Shown here: positions 37,265-44,935 of the stretch, in pieces
Position numbering within the stretch: the first letter of the stretch is position 1
Layout of the letters: each line of letters opens with the position of its first letter
DNA from: Streptomyces sp. YIM 121038
Lineage (GTDB): Bacteria; Actinomycetota; Actinomycetes; Streptomycetales; Streptomycetaceae
Assembly: GCF_006088715.1 (NCBI RefSeq)
Contig: NZ_CP030771.1
Coordinates: 7,810,001 to 7,874,000, forward strand
Direction of reading: 5' to 3'
Length of the DNA: 64,000 nucleotides
Translations under genes and position numbers: made by a program
Notes under the pieces: model-generated
Told to the model about the DNA's origin: nothing
Database searches by the model: none
The model's input: the letters and a program-made list of their open reading frames with translations, nothing else

Positions 37265-37987
37265 TCAGGCGGACGGGGGCTCGCCCGCGAACTCCTTGGG
37301 CTCGACGCGGGCCACGACCACGTGCGGGCGCCCCGGGTGCGGCGCGGTGAAGGCCGCGTACAGGGCGTCGTGGTCACGGCCGTCGACGGTCAGGGCGGAC
37401 CAGCCCGCGGCCTCGAAGCGGGCGGCGATGCCGCCGGGGCGCGCGTACGAGGCGGAGGCGTTGTCGATCACGAGCGTGTGCAGCCGCTCCAGGCCCGCGG
37501 GCCCGGCGTAGGCGATGGCCTCGTGGTTGCTGCCCTCGTCCAGCTCCGCGTCCCCGACGAGCACCCACACGTGCGGATCCGTGAGCCCGCGCGCCGTGAG
37601 GCCGAGGGCGGTGCCGACCGCGAGGGGCAGGCCGTGCCCCAGGGAGCCGCTGCCGATCTCGGCGCCCGGCACGAGCACCCGGTCCGGGTGGTGCCCGAGC
37701 GGCGAGTCGTACGCGCCGAAGCCCTCCAGCCAGTCCACGGGGAGGAAGCCCTTGGCGGCGAGGACCGCGTAGTAGGCCATCGGCCCGTGCCCCTTGGACA
37801 GCAGGAACCGGTCGCGCCCCGGATCGTCCACGCCCGCGGGTGTGACCCGCAGCACACGGTCGTAGAGGACCCAGAGCGCGTCGAGCGTGGACGTCGCCGC
37901 GGGGCCGTGCTTCTCGTCGCCCGTCATCAGGCCCATCAGGCCGGGGAGGTCCGCGTACGTGAAGGTGCGTGCCGTTGTGGTCGTCAT
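37265..37987 (-). CDS. Transketolase, N-terminal (ThDP pyrophosphate-binding) subunit
   Basis: A 240-residue N-terminal transketolase half. The thiamine-diphosphate motif starts at GDAELDEGSNHEAIAYAG and ends about 30 residues later at VIDN. LSKGHGPMAYYAVLA and GSLGHGLPLAVG are the usual flanking segments. It precedes the C-terminal half in one operon, 51 bases apart. Confidence 0.88.
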   Translation of the reverse strand: MTTTTARTFTYADLPGLMGLMTGDEKHGPAATSTLDALWVLYDRVLRVTPAGVDDPGRDRFLLSKGHGPMAYYAVLAAKGFLPVDWLEGFGAYDSPLGHHPDRVLVPGAEIGSGSLGHGLPLAVGTALGLTARGLTDPHVWVLVGDAELDEGSNHEAIAYAGPAGLERLHTLVIDNASASYARPGGIAARFEAAGWSALTVDGRDHDALYAAFTAPHPGRPHVVVARVEPKEFAGEPPSA

Positions 37988-38112
37988 GCCGACGAGCCTG
38001 CAACCTCAAGCCCACTTGAAGTCAAGGGGGAAAGGCGGGAGCGATCACCGGCCGGAGTGCGGTATGGTTTCGGTGCGCGTTCGGCCAGGGGAAACCCCAG
38101 GTCAGCGGGTAA

Positions 38113-38189
<77 letters not shown>

Positions 38190-38205
38190 GCTTCACAGCG
38201 GGTCG

Positions 38206-38241
38206 AAGGCCGTTTTCGCAGCGATGCGGAAGCGGCCTTTT
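38206..38241 (+). terminator. Terminator of the tRNA-Pro gene
   Basis: AAGGCCG (38206-38212) pairs with CGGCCTT (38233-38239), with an additional CGC/GCG pairing in the loop. The right arm runs into a short T tract, giving a textbook intrinsic terminator 17 bases past the tRNA. Confidence 0.75.
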
Positions 38242-38304
38242 GTCGTACCCGCGGCCCCGCGCCGGGGCGGTCGCACCCCGGCACGGCGCCGCGCGTGGCG
38301 TGCG

Positions 38305-39096
38305 TCACGTCATCTTCGGCATCTCGCCCTCGGTCGTCGCCAGGTCGATGACGGAGAACGCCGCGCCCTGCGGATCGGCCACCGTCGCGAAGCGCCCGAA
38401 CGGCGAGGACATCGGCCCGAAGAACAGCCGGCCCCCGCTCCGCCGCACCAGCTCCACGGCCGCGTCGCAGTCGTCGACGCCGAAGTACACGTTCACGTGC
38501 GGCGGCACCTCGGCCGGCGCCTCCGGAGGCATCTTCATGCGCCCCGCGACCGGCCGGCCGTCGAGCTGCCAGACGTGGAAGTCGACGTGCTCGTCCTCCA
38601 TGCGCTTGACCTCGAAGGGGAACACCGCGGGGAAGAAGGCGTCCGCCTTCTCCGCCTCCCGCGTCGTGACCTCCGCCCAGCAGAACGCGCCCGGCGCGCC
38701 CACGAGCTCGAAGCCCCGGTGGCTGCCCGGCTGCCACACGCTGAAGTACACGCCGCTCGGGTCCTGCGCCGTGGTCATGGTGCCGAAGTCACCGACGGGC
38801 ATCGGCTCCATCACGAGGGTGCCGCCGTTCGCGCGGATGCCGCTCGCGGTGGCGGCGATGTCCGGCGTCTCGAAGTACAGGTTCCAGGCGGGCGGCTGCC
38901 CGTCCATGTCCGGCATCTGCGGCATCACCGCCGCCGCGGCCTTGCCGTCCTTGTACGCCTGCGTATAGCCGCCGAACTCGGCCGACCCCTCCGCGAAGGT
39001 CCAGCCGAACAGTTCGCCGTAGAAGTCCTTGGCCGCCCCGATGTCGGGGAACATGGCGTCCGCCCAGCACGGTGTGCCCTCAGGGTTCGTGGACAT
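38305..39096 (-). CDS. VOC (glyoxalase/bleomycin-resistance fold) protein, two-domain
   Basis: A 263-residue protein with two tandem vicinal-oxygen-chelate domains (about residues 8-120 and 135-255). Each carries the AAKDFYGELFGW-type or ADAFFPAVFPFE-type helix and a terminal strand with DPSGVYFSVWQPG or DPQGAAFSVID. Members sequester or isomerise small molecules; no substrate can be read. The ATG start lies at 39096. Monocistronic. Confidence 0.85.
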   Translation of the reverse strand: MSTNPEGTPCWADAMFPDIGAAKDFYGELFGWTFAEGSAEFGGYTQAYKDGKAAAAVMPQMPDMDGQPPAWNLYFETPDIAATASGIRANGGTLVMEPMPVGDFGTMTTAQDPSGVYFSVWQPGSHRGFELVGAPGAFCWAEVTTREAEKADAFFPAVFPFEVKRMEDEHVDFHVWQLDGRPVAGRMKMPPEAPAEVPPHVNVYFGVDDCDAAVELVRRSGGRLFFGPMSSPFGRFATVADPQGAAFSVIDLATTEGEMPKMT

Positions 39097-39319
39097 GGTG
39101 CTCCGACCTCCCGCCCCCCTGCGATGGGACAGCGCGCTCCGGAAGCGAGGCGGTGCGCCCCGCGCCCGGAGCCCGCGCTCCCTTCCACGCTAGGCCCAGG
39201 AGCGACAACCGGCCAACGGCCGAAGCGTGCGTGTGCCCTGCACACGCACGGCGACGGGCCGCCGGTGACACCCCGGGGAGCGGCCCCCTTCCAGGTGCAA
39301 TGATTCGAAAGCTTGCGCG

Positions 39320-39349
39320 TGGTGCCACAATGGTGCGACGATGGCGCCA
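39320..39349 (+). promoter_or_regulatory. RHH operator array A: three TGGCGCCA-like octamers at 11-bp steps
   Basis: TGGTGCCA (39320), TGGTGCGA (39331) and TGGCGCCA (39342) stand exactly 11 bp apart. The last base of the third octamer is the A of the ATG start of the HicB-like gene. A possible -35, TTGCGC, lies at 39313. Evenly phased short sites are the usual operator form for ribbon-helix-helix proteins, which suggests autoregulation. Confidence 0.7.
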
Positions 39350-39912
39350 TGGAACTCACGCGGTACGTCGACCATCTGCGGCAGGAGCTCGCCGCAGCGG
39401 TCGAGGCGGGCGACGAGGAGACGCGCGACCTCGCGGGACGGCTCGTCGCGCCGCTGGGTTCCGCCGTACGACTCACGCTGCTCGATGCCTTGTCGACCGC
39501 CGTGGACGAGATCACCCGCGACATGGCGCCGGGGTCGGTCGAGATCCGCCTGCGCGGCCTCGATCCGACCTTCGTGGTCAAGCTGCCCCCGCAGGACCGT
39601 TTCTTCGACGGGGAGGATGACCGGGACCGCGACCGTGGGCACACGGGTGTGGTGCCATCCTTGGTGTCACTGGCGCCACCGACGGCCAACGGGGACGAGG
39701 GGGCGACCTCGCGCATCAACTTCCGGCCGCCGGAGCACCTCAAGGCCCGGATCGAGGAGGCCGCGGGCCGCGAACAGCTGTCGGTCAACGCCTGGCTGGT
39801 CCGGGCGGTGTCCGCGACGCTGGAGTACGACGACCGCGGCCGTCGGGCCGACCAGCGCGTCCCGCACGGCGCTCCGGCGAGCGCCCAGCGCTACACGGGC
39901 TGGGTGAACTGA
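39349..39912 (+). CDS. HicB-like ribbon-helix-helix DNA-binding protein
   Basis: A 187-residue protein. Residues 1-82 are a HicB-like N-terminal region (YVDHLRQELAAAVEAGDEET, then IRLRGLDPTFVVKLP). An acidic, low-complexity linker spans about 83-118. Residues 121-160 form a ribbon-helix-helix domain (INFRPPEHLKARIEEAAG, then LSVNAWLVRAVSATLE). No HicA-type toxin gene adjoins it, so it is better read as a stand-alone transcription factor than a toxin-antitoxin partner. The start codon is embedded in operator array A. Related operators occur 11-15 kb away at a DUF4097 gene and drrA-like genes, its probable regulon (inference). Confidence 0.85.
   Translation: MELTRYVDHLRQELAAAVEAGDEETRDLAGRLVAPLGSAVRLTLLDALSTAVDEITRDMAPGSVEIRLRGLDPTFVVKLPPQDRFFDGEDDRDRDRGHTGVVPSLVSLAPPTANGDEGATSRINFRPPEHLKARIEEAAGREQLSVNAWLVRAVSATLEYDDRGRRADQRVPHGAPASAQRYTGWVN
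39650..39678 (+). promoter_or_regulatory. Intragenic cluster of three operator-like octamers
   Basis: Inside the HicB-like gene, in the segment coding for the linker, TGGTGCCA (39650), TGGTGTCA (39662) and TGGCGCCA (39671) occur within 29 bp, spaced 12 and 9 bp (21 bp in total, two helical turns). Spacing is less exact than in the promoter arrays, so this may be chance or a secondary binding site. Confidence 0.35.
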
Positions 39913-40424
39913 CCCGATGACGCGCGGCCGAGCGGTATCGTGCCTGGTTCGACCCCGGCACGGGCCGCGTCCTTAGAGCTTCGGCCCGCTGTGCTGCCGC
40001 GCAGCGGACCGATCCAGCGGCCCTGGAGACCGACCTCCCCCGGCGGTTTCCAGGGCCGCACCCTTCCGGCGCGGGCCGGTGCACTGATTATGCACGCCGT
40101 TCCTGTGAACTCGACCGCGCGGCGGCCTCGTTGGGAAATTGGCCGGGCGGTCCCGCTGCATCGCGGAGCGGCTTCCCCGTGAACCGCCGACGCCGTGCTC
40201 CCATTTCGGCCAGGCCCCGCACCGAGGCATATCCATTGAGGCGCCGAGGTATGCCGCTTCTTTGTGCCGAGTTCGGTGTTCGGCGTACGCGCATATGCCC
40301 TTGTGCGGGGCTTCAATTGCGTTGCGGAACGCGGGGGTGGAGGGGCAGCGCTGTCAACGTGGCCACCGGGAAATTCCACTTAACGAACGGAAACGGGAAG
40401 GCGGCGAGCGGCCCGCCGGGAGGG
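39913..40424. other. Gene-free stretch
   Basis: These 512 bases between the HicB-like gene and the stop of the transposase-like gene hold no convincing gene on either strand. Base composition becomes noticeably less GC-rich after about 40080, consistent with accessory or decayed DNA. I see no terminal inverted repeats of an insertion sequence here. Confidence 0.5.
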
Positions 40425-41666
40425 CTAGCGCTCCGCCAGGTGCAACCGTTCCCGGCCGTTCTGCGGCAGGGGTGTCGGACAGCACGGAAGGTGCCGCGGG
40501 GCGGGCCGATGTGTCAGCCGCTGATACGTGTACGCGGCGGAAACCAAGGTCATGTGGTGATACCAGCCGGGGAACGAACGGCCCTCGAAGTCGAGGAGGC
40601 CGAAATGCCGCTCCATGCCCGCGACGGCCGCGGTGGTGCCGTGACGACGGGTGGCCAGTGAGGCAACGTTGTCGAGACGGCGATGCGTGAGGCTGGTGAG
40701 CCACATGACGCCTTGGCCGCCCTCGGGGAGCACTTCGGTGAAGAGCCTATAGGGGTATTCCGGGGTGGCCCCGGCCCGCGCGCCCGGCATCCGTACCAGG
40801 ATCGACTGGACCATCAGCTCCTGCTGGCGGCCGTCCGGGGCGGTCACCAGGACGGTCTCGGTGTTGCCCTGCGCGACGTGGGTCCGCGCGCTGACCGGCT
40901 CCGGGCCGTTGGGGGTGCGCTCGCCGACCGGCAGGACCTTCAGGTGCGGCGGGACGGCGACGACGAAGTCACGGGCGCGCAGGCTGAGACCGCGCAGGAA
41001 GAGCGCGACGTCGGGGTCGTCGCTCATGTCGGCGACGACCGGCGCGGTCGTCGGCTCGGTCCTGGCCTCCAGGGTGTCGACCAGGTCCAGGGCCTGCGCC
41101 CACAGCGGGCGGTGGCCCACCTCGTCGGGGATCCGCGCGCGGCGGCGCAGCTGCGGGTCCTCGGTCCAGGGCGCGGGCAGCAGCAGCCGCCAGTCGACCG
41201 GGACCTGGAGGGCCCCGATGCAGAGGAACGCGCCGAGGCCGAGCTGGCAGTTGAGGGTGCGGCCGGTGGCCGGGTCGAAGTAGCGGTGCACGCCCACGGA
41301 GCGGTCGCCGCGCTTGGGCAGCACCGCACGGCCGATCGCCCAGGTGGGAGCGGGTCCGTGGCCCTCGGCCCAGCGGGTCAGCTCGTGCATCACCGGGTCC
41401 CAGTCCCAGGGGCTGAGGCTCACGAACTGGCGTAGGGACTGCACCGCGGTGGGGGAGGAGGAGACGGCTCCGGCGAGGCGGCGCACCGACTTCTTGCCGG
41501 GGGTGATGAGCAGCCCCGCCAGATAGGCGCCGGCCCAGCGGCGCTGGTCCGCGCGGCGCAGGTTCTGGAAGACCTGGTCGGTGAAGTCGCTGAAAGGTGA
41601 GGCGAGATGGGGGTCGGGTACCTCGCTGACCGGAGTCGATATTGGCAATGCGCAGGGCACAACCAT
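40425..41666 (-). CDS. IS701-like transposase-derived protein, probably catalytically inactive
   Basis: A 413-residue protein related to IS701-type DDE transposases: KSVRRLAGAV, RSVGVHRYFDPATGRTLNCQ, VPVDWRLLLPAPWTEDPQLR and LDLVDTLEAR follow the family order. The position of the first catalytic Asp (family DDTGFPK) reads AIGRAVLPK (residues 110-118), so that Asp is missing; VVAD (Asp 213) remains at the second. The ATG at 41666 has a strong GGGAGGG site, and no flanking inverted repeats or target duplications are seen. This favours a domesticated regulatory or structural protein over a live IS element. Confidence 0.72.
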   Translation of the reverse strand: MVVPCALPISTPVSEVPDPHLASPFSDFTDQVFQNLRRADQRRWAGAYLAGLLITPGKKSVRRLAGAVSSSPTAVQSLRQFVSLSPWDWDPVMHELTRWAEGHGPAPTWAIGRAVLPKRGDRSVGVHRYFDPATGRTLNCQLGLGAFLCIGALQVPVDWRLLLPAPWTEDPQLRRRARIPDEVGHRPLWAQALDLVDTLEARTEPTTAPVVADMSDDPDVALFLRGLSLRARDFVVAVPPHLKVLPVGERTPNGPEPVSARTHVAQGNTETVLVTAPDGRQQELMVQSILVRMPGARAGATPEYPYRLFTEVLPEGGQGVMWLTSLTHRRLDNVASLATRRHGTTAAVAGMERHFGLLDFEGRSFPGWYHHMTLVSAAYTYQRLTHRPAPRHLPCCPTPLPQNGRERLHLAER

Positions 41667-42108
41667 GCTGCAATCCCTCCCGGACATCCCTGAGCGGCGG
41701 CTGCCGAGCGTTGAGTCTAGGATCCGAGAGCGCCGCGCACCATCTTGCTGCGGGCGTGACGGATGTGACAACCACGGCTGCAAATTGGGGCGTAGACGCC
41801 TCTTCGGGGCACTCGGCACGTCGGCGGACCGCCCGCGGCCGAGCCCTCCGCCGCGGTGTCGCGCGGTTGACGGCCGCCCCGGTCACGAGCCGGGCGGAAT
41901 GTCGCTTGCCGATTCCACCGGGCCGGGCCACCCCCGCCCGCACAGCGGAATTCATGATTCCGACATCGGGCGACCGCCTCGGGGTCTCCGCCGCGCACCG
42001 CTTCCCCCCTTTTCACCTCCCAGGTCACCGGAGGGTGCGAACTCCGCATGTCCCTTCCCGCAGTTGCTCTCGGAGAGGGCTGGTGGCGCGGTGGCGCGAG
42101 GGGTCGCG

Positions 42109-42146
42109 TTAAGGGCGTTAAGAATCCGTATGGATAATGCTAGTGT
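42109..42146 (+). promoter_or_regulatory. Candidate promoter in the long noncoding region
   Basis: TTAAGA (42118-42123), 17 bases, then TAGTGT (42141-42146). An overlapping alternative is TTAAGG (42109-42114), 18 bases, then GATAAT (42133-42138). It reads toward the LmbU-type gene about 840 bases away, so the transcript would have a very long leader or be a separate RNA. Confidence 0.35.
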
Positions 42147-42511
42147 TCCCTAACGATCCCGAGATTCCGCTACAGCGCCCGAGTGGTGAGGGTCGGCACT
42201 GTTTGCCATGGCTGTGCCAGCAAACTTGAGGACTCGCCCCGTCCTCCCGCGTGCCCCCTTCTCGTATGCAACTGTTTGCCCGTCGTGGATTTGGCTCAAT
42301 TCTTGCCTTGACTGGCGGAAGACAATCGCCAATACGGTTCCCGTGAGTGCCGCGGAGAGATCCACGCCACCCATGACAGGGATAGCGAAGTTGGGCTAGC
42401 TTGTTCGAACTTCGAAAAGTCGCGACGAGCGACGGCCTCTTCCTTGAATCTCCAACAGGTGCCGGGTTCTACTCGGGTAGGCCTTTGGAAGAGACCACTG
42501 CGAATCCGGGT

Positions 42512-42546
42512 CGTCGGGACCGACGGGGGACACGTCGGGGCCGACG
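42512..42546. promoter_or_regulatory. Pair of CGTCGG-NN-CCGACG palindromes, 21 bp apart
   Basis: CGTCGGGACCGACG (42512-42525) and CGTCGGGGCCGACG (42533-42546) are 6-2-6 palindromes differing by one base and centred 21 bp apart, two helical turns, so a dimer pair could bind one DNA face. They lie about 450 bases ahead of the LmbU-type gene. Confidence 0.5.
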
Positions 42547-42569
42547 GGATGGAACGGAGTGGTCCAGGC

Positions 42570-42603
42570 GAACGGGGCGAGTAGTTGAACGGGGCGAGTA
42601 GTT
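42570..42603 (+). repeat. Tandem duplication of a 17-bp unit
   Basis: GAACGGGGCGAGTAGTT is repeated exactly at 42570-42586 and 42587-42603, directly after the palindrome pair. Confidence 0.6.
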
Positions 42604-42760
42604 GATGTACGTATCCACACACATGCCGACTGAATGCCTTCCGCGCAGCCTTGACGGGTGCGCCGAACGGCCGGACCTGCCCGTGCTCAGCGCCGGAGGC
42701 CGCCTCGGCTAGAGGCTGCCTGACGGCGGGATGCGCGCGTGGCCACCCCGACAGGTCCAT

Positions 42761-42774
42761 CCGTCAGTTGACGG
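42761..42774. promoter_or_regulatory. CCGTCAGTTGACGG palindrome
   Basis: A 6-2-6 palindrome (CCGTCA-GT-TGACGG) containing a TTGACG hexamer that could also be a -35 box. It lies about 215 bases before the LmbU-type start. Confidence 0.4.
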
Positions 42775-42987
42775 AACGATGACGACCTGACGCGGAGAGC
42801 GGCTCGAACGAGCTTTCATCCGGCCGATCGGCTGTGATCGATTGGCATGCCTGTGCCTCGCGTTGTGCGACGGCGACCGATCCCCAGGGGATCTTGGACA
42901 CGGCTGCCAAGCCCGCATGGCTTTTTCCCGATCGAACGCGGTCCGTTATGCCCGTGTTCGTTCGAAGTTCATTCACATGGAGGCATG

Positions 42988-43674
42988 ATGACGAACCAGG
43001 TCAGCGACCTCGAGGGCTCGAAGGTTGTGCTGTTCCGTAGAAACGCGAATTCCGTCCCGCGGCAGCGCCGAGTGGACGAGCGTCGTGGCCAGGTACTGAC
43101 GACGAAGGTGGGCCTCCAAATGCCCGCCGGGCTGACCTTCGAGGACTGGGAGCGGGCCGGCCGCCAGCTCTCCGGAATTGTGAACTCCTCTTCCTGGTGG
43201 CTGGGGGACTGGCTGGTATACGGCAAGGACCACTACACCGACCGCTATCAGCGTGGAATTCGCGCGGCGGGTCTGCAGTACCAGACGCTGCGCAACTACG
43301 CGTGGGTTTCGCGGCGTTTCGACTTCAGCCGCAGGCGCGCGGCGCTGAGTTTCCAGCACCACGCCGAACTGGCCTCGCTGCCGGTCGACGAGCAGGAGCT
43401 GTGGCTCGACCGCGCGGAGCAGCTGCAGTGGACCACCAAGCAGCTGCGCAGCGCGATCCGCATGGCGCGCGAGGACGAGGTGCGCGACGGCACGCCGACC
43501 CCTGAGACGATGCGGCGCCTCGCGGTGCCGGGCAGTCGGCTCCAGTGGTGGCACAAGGCCGCCGAGCAGTCGGGCATCGACTTCGAGCAGTGGGTGCTCG
43601 CGACGCTCGACAACGCCGCCGAGCGCGCCCTGGAGGAGGAAGAGGAGCAGGAGAAGGCGGGCATCAGCGCCTGA
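42988..43674 (+). CDS. LmbU-family transcriptional regulator
   Basis: A 228-residue protein closely resembling the LmbU/NovE/HrmB class of cluster-situated antibiotic regulators. The characteristic stretch runs from GLTFEDWERAGRQLSGIVNS through SSWWLGDWLVYGKDHYTDRY, LRNYAWVSRRFDFSRRR and LSFQHHAELASLPVDEQE to WTTKQLRSAIR (about residues 38-155), including the putative HTH. The acidic Glu-rich tail is family-like. Two adjacent ATGs (42985, 42988) are possible; the second stands at better distance from GGAGG (42979-42983). It lies beside the ktz genes, which suggests it controls them. Confidence 0.87.
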   Translation: MTNQVSDLEGSKVVLFRRNANSVPRQRRVDERRGQVLTTKVGLQMPAGLTFEDWERAGRQLSGIVNSSSWWLGDWLVYGKDHYTDRYQRGIRAAGLQYQTLRNYAWVSRRFDFSRRRAALSFQHHAELASLPVDEQELWLDRAEQLQWTTKQLRSAIRMAREDEVRDGTPTPETMRRLAVPGSRLQWWHKAAEQSGIDFEQWVLATLDNAAERALEEEEEQEKAGISA

Positions 43675-43684
43675 TCCGACGCAC

Positions 43685-43732
43685 CACACGCGTAGGGCCC
43701 GCACCCGGAAGGGTGCGGGCCCTACGCGTGTG
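43685..43732 (+). terminator. Long perfect hairpin terminator after the LmbU-type gene
   Basis: A 22-bp perfect stem (CACACGCGTAGGGCCCGCAC and its complement, extended by CC/GG) closes a GGAA tetraloop. It begins 11 bases past the stop codon. It is unusually long for a Streptomyces terminator. Confidence 0.8.
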
Positions 43733-43744
43733 TGCCGACGCGGT

Positions 43745-43780
43745 GGCGCGGTCGGCCGTGGTGCCACGGCCGACCGCGCC
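43745..43780. terminator. Second perfect inverted repeat between convergent genes
   Basis: Arms GGCGCGGTCGGCCGTGG (43745-43761) and CCACGGCCGACCGCGCC (43764-43780) are perfect over 17 bp around a central TG. The near-continuous symmetry allows a DNA cruciform as well as an RNA hairpin. Confidence 0.6.
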
Positions 43781-43817
43781 GGCCGCCGCGCACGTCGTGC
43801 GCGCACGACGGTGGGTG

Positions 43818-43874
43818 CCGACGGTACGGGCCCCTGGGGCCCGTGAGTGTGGCGGGCGCTGCCCGTACCGTCGG
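43818..43874 (-). terminator. Terminator after ktzT-like gene
   Basis: CCGACGGTACGGGC (43818-43831) pairs perfectly with GCCCGTACCGTCGG (43861-43874). A smaller GGGCCCC/GGGGCCC hairpin nests inside. It lies 29 bases past the minus-strand ktzT-like stop. Confidence 0.65.
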
Positions 43875-43902
43875 CCGTATCGGGGGTGCGGACCTCAGGG
43901 CC

Positions 43903-44547
43903 TCAGGGCAGCTTGCTCATGAGGCTCGCCGTCGCCTGGTGCCGGGTGCACTCGCGCCCGCCGAACGAACGGCGCACCCGCTCCTGCACCTCGTCCGGCT
44001 GCTCCTGGCTGAGCTTGAACATGCCCTCGGCGCTGGTCACCCTGAATTGGAAGGCGCCCACGGCGGGCACGATCTTCCGGAAGTACTCCAACGATTCGGA
44101 CATGTCCCAGCCGTCGCCGAAGGCGCCTTCATAGGCCTGCACCGTCGCCTTCACGACGTCCAGGGTGTTCTCGATGCCCTCGATCTTCTCGACGACGCCG
44201 TGCACGTGGACGGAGGTGAAGTTCCATGTCGGCGCGGCCGGCGTCACGTCGTAGACCGTCGGGGAAACATAGCCGTGCGGCCCGGTGAACGTCAGCAGGT
44301 TCACGGTGCCCGACTCGAGCGCCTTCCAGTGCGGGTTCGCCCGGTTCATATGGCCGAGCAGCCGGCCGCCCGAGAGGTCCTCGGACCATTCCCCGTTCCA
44401 CTCCGGGTCCCGGATTACCGGCAGATGCGTGGCAAACGGACCCGCTTCCGCGGTGCCGTTGCTCACGAACAGCGCCAGGGGATTGCCGTGGATCAGGTCG
44501 ACCATCCATGAACTGTCCGGTTGGCGGTACTGGCTCGGAACAAACAT
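43903..44547 (-). CDS. ktzT: KtzT-like piperazate synthase (PaiB-fold, heme-dependent)
   Basis: A 214-residue PaiB/FMN-binding-regulator-fold protein. Such proteins are usually called transcriptional regulators, but this one carries the features I know from KtzT: the MFVPSQYRQPDSSWMVDLIH start, GHMNRANPHW (residues 65-74, His66 corresponding to the reported heme ligand), YVSPTVY, APTWNFTSVHVHG, FRKIVPAVGAFQFRV, FKLSQEQ and RVRRSFGG. KtzT forms the N-N bond of L-piperazic acid from N5-hydroxyornithine. It is divergent from an ornithine N-hydroxylase gene, the exact substrate supplier, which makes the enzymatic reading far more likely than a PaiB repressor. Confidence 0.82.
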   Translation of the reverse strand: MFVPSQYRQPDSSWMVDLIHGNPLALFVSNGTAEAGPFATHLPVIRDPEWNGEWSEDLSGGRLLGHMNRANPHWKALESGTVNLLTFTGPHGYVSPTVYDVTPAAPTWNFTSVHVHGVVEKIEGIENTLDVVKATVQAYEGAFGDGWDMSESLEYFRKIVPAVGAFQFRVTSAEGMFKLSQEQPDEVQERVRRSFGGRECTRHQATASLMSKLP

Positions 44548-44652
44548 CCGGAGCTCACCCTTTCGTTGAAATCACTCACGGCGCGGCGCGCCAAGTCGCC
44601 GACGTTACCCACGCTTCGCGTGGCACGGCCCGAATTGGGGACGAGCGGCTCG

Positions 44653-44674
44653 GCTGTCCTGTCGACGGGACAGC
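44653..44674. promoter_or_regulatory. 22-bp near-perfect palindrome between ktzT and ktzI
   Basis: The 22-bp stretch at 44653-44674 pairs in 10 of 11 positions. Its core GTCCTGTCGACGGGAC (44656-44671) differs at two positions from the palindrome at 47127-47142 between mbtH and argJ. It is a probable shared operator for the cassette. Confidence 0.62.
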
Positions 44675-44706
44675 GGTGCCTGGCCAGCCGCGGCTGCCGG
44701 GGCCTC

Positions 44707-44735
44707 TTGAAAGGTCCGCCCGGCCCCTCTAAGTT
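44707..44735 (+). promoter_or_regulatory. Candidate ktzI promoter
   Basis: TTGAAA (44707-44712), a 17-base spacer, and TAAGTT (44730-44735). It lies just downstream of the palindrome, so a bound repressor or activator would be upstream of the -35. Confidence 0.45.
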
Positions 44736-44935
44736 GGCGTGGCGGTGTTCTCCAGCGCAATACTCAATGCGTGTTCTTCCGGACCACCGGTCGAGATGTT
44801 CGAGACCATCAGCCGCACTTCAGAAACGACAGTTGACAGCATTTCCGGCCGAGGTCCTCTCGGGCAACCGCAGCACTGAAACCTCAGCGATTACGCGGAA
44901 GTCCCTGTCGAAGCTACACCAGCGGGAGATTATCT

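Larger units (their letters stand above)
41667..42987. other. 1.3-kb gene-free, AT-richer divergent region
   Basis: The stretch between the transposase-like gene and the LmbU-type gene has no ORF with Streptomyces-like codon use on either strand. It is AT-richer than its surroundings. It holds a promoter-like element at 42109-42146, paired palindromes at 42512-42546, a tandem 17-bp repeat at 42570-42603 and a palindrome at 42761-42774. It may carry a long leader, an untranslated RNA, or remnants of lost genes. Confidence 0.5.
44548..44935. other. Divergent promoter region of the ktzT-ktzI pair
   Basis: 388 bases without a gene. It contains a hairpin CCACGC-TTC-GCGTGG (44609-44623) in the ktzT leader, the large palindrome at 44653-44674, and a promoter candidate at 44707-44735 reading toward ktzI, which would leave a leader of about 190 bases. 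Confidence 0.5.

Noticed and set aside
39349..39912. Toxin-antitoxin system (HicB label)
   Set aside because: No HicA-like small gene adjoins it on either side, so a toxin partner is not supported.
42150..42760. Minus-strand ORFs of 74 and 154 codons in the gene desert
   Set aside because: Codon use and composition do not look Streptomyces-like, no family motif, no ribosome site.
43903..44547. PaiB-type transcriptional regulator reading of the ktzT-like gene
   Set aside because: Specific KtzT segments and the divergent ornithine N-hydroxylase make an enzyme far more likely, though the fold is shared.
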